The notes beneath the pieces were generated by a model. The model made no database searches, had not been told where the DNA came from, and saw only the letters and a list, made by a program, of their open reading frames with translations. Both the position numbers and the translations under genes were made by a program. Of a stretch of DNA of 64,000 nt, positions 62,780 through 64,000 are shown piece after piece. The DNA comes from Macrostomum hystrix (Eukaryota; Platyhelminthes; Macrostomidae). Position 1 is the stretch's first letter. Each line of letters opens with the position of its first letter. The stretch covers positions 8,030,001 through 8,094,000 of the forward strand of contig CATNEN010000007.1 in the NCBI GenBank assembly GCA_950097015.1. The letters are read 5' to 3'.

Positions 62780-64000
62780 AAAGCCTCAAAGCTTCAACCA
62801 GTCCCGTGGTCCTTCAACCGCTAGCTTCAACCAGTTCCATGGTCCTTCAGCCGCTAGCTTCAACCAGTCTCGTGGTCCTTCAGCCGCTAGCTTCAACCAG
62901 TTCCATGTTCCTTCAACTGCTAGCTTCAACCAGTTCCATGGTCCTTCAGCCGATAGCTTCAACCAGTTCCATGTTCCTTCAACTGCTAGCTTCAACCAGT
63001 TCCATGGTCCTTCAGCCGATAGCTTCAACCAGTTCCATGGTCCTTCAACCATCGCTAGCTTCAACCAGTTCCATGGTCCTTCAGCCGATAGCTTCAACCA
63101 GTTCCATGGTCCTTCAACCATCGCTAGCTTCAACCAGTTACATGGTCCTTCAACCGCTAGCTTCAACCAGTCCCATGGTCCTTCAACCGCTAGCTTCAAC
63201 CAGTTCCATGGTCCTTCAACTGCTAGCTTCAATCAGTCCCATGGTCCTTCAACTGCTAGCTTCAACCAGTCCCATGGTCCTTCAACTGCTAGCTTCAATC
63301 AGTCCCATGGTCCTTCAACTGCTAGCTTCAATCAGTCCCATGGTCCTTCAACTGCTAGCTTCAATCAGTCCCATGGTCCTTCAACCGCTAGCTTCAACCA
63401 GTTCCATGGTCCTTCAACCGCTAGCTTCAACCAGTTCCATGGTCCTTCAACTGCTAGCTTCAATCAGTCCCATGGTCCTTCAACTGCTAGCTTCAACCAG
63501 TCCCATGGTCCTTCAACTGCTAGCTTCAACCAGTCCCATGGTCCTTCAACTGCTAGCTTCAATCAGTCCCATGGTCCTTCAACTGCTAGCTTCAACCAGT
63601 CCCATGGTCCTTCAACTGCTAGCTTCAATCAGTCCCATGGTCCTTCAACTGCTAGCTTCAATCAGTCCCATGGTCCTTCAACTGCTAGCTTCAATCAGTC
63701 CCATGGTCCTTCAACCGCTAGCTTCAACCAGTTCCATGGTCCTTCAACCGCTAGCTTCAACCAGTTCCATGGTCCTTCAACTGCTAGCTTCAATCAGTCC
63801 CATGGTCCTTCAACTGCTAGCTTCAACCAGTCCCATGGTCCTTCAACTGCTAGCTTCAACCAGTCCCATGGTCCTTCAACTGCTAGCTTCAATCAGTCCC
63901 ATGGTCCTTCAACTGCTAGCTTCAACCAGTCCCATGGTCCTTCAACTGCTAGCTTCAACCAGTCCCATGGTCCTTCAACTGCTAGCTTCAATCAGTCCCA
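62780..64000 (-). repeat. 33-bp minisatellite with 330-bp higher-order period, running off the window
   Basis: Units of CATGGTCCTTCAACTGCTAG plus CTTCAATCAGTCC; early units are more varied and some have a 3-bp insertion (AACCATCG). The block TCAATCAGTC-CCATGGTCCT-TCAACCGCTA recurs at 63361 and 63691, 330 bp apart (10 units). It probably lies in a 5' TRPM intron. Confidence 0.95.

Overview
The window is metazoan nuclear DNA. It has spliced genes with GT-AG introns, animal protein families, tRNA-derived SINEs and very many minisatellites. A flatworm, perhaps Macrostomum-like, is my best guess but is not proven. The main hint is the RWDD3-like gene: its first recognisable coding exon has no ATG and opens directly behind a splice acceptor in phase 0. 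That is what trans-splicing of a flatworm spliced leader ending in AUG would need.

Layout. About 3.76-10.80 kb (+): a PCTAIRE-type cyclin-dependent kinase (CDK16/17/18 group) in seven recognised exons, ending in a 29-nt exon that encodes a CDK17-like tail. 13.39-14.68 kb (-): a two-exon 2H phosphoesterase-like gene with two HxT motifs. 15.85-16.71 kb (+): an intronless Rossmann methyltransferase-like gene ending in a CaaX box. 18.71-20.43 kb (-): an intronless, divergent polo-like kinase. 24.58-25.48 kb (+): RWDD3 (RSUME)-like. 28.07-29.34 kb (+): an intronless class A GPCR of the invertebrate peptide-receptor kind. 34.14-62.5 kb (-): one large TRPM2-type cation channel gene. I assembled 24 well supported exons plus two tentative 5' exons by matching reading phase at each junction. 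They run from the N-terminal melastatin homology region through S1-S6, TRP box and coiled coil to a C-terminal NUDT9-homology domain. The 5' end lies beyond 64 kb.

About a third of the window (my estimate) is tandem arrays with units of roughly 5 to 51 bp, sitting mostly in introns. Almost every long TRPM intron has its own private array. The largest is 6.4 kb of a 51-bp unit with a 1,887-bp higher-order period. Many units are multiples of three, so they create long artefactual ORFs. Several arrays carry splice-site-like cores on the gene's sense strand, and one clearly contains the acceptor and first exon bases of the neighbouring exon. Two SINE families are present.

The genes do not form a pathway; they are independent eukaryotic transcription units. 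All calls come from reading the sequence by eye, and no database search was made.
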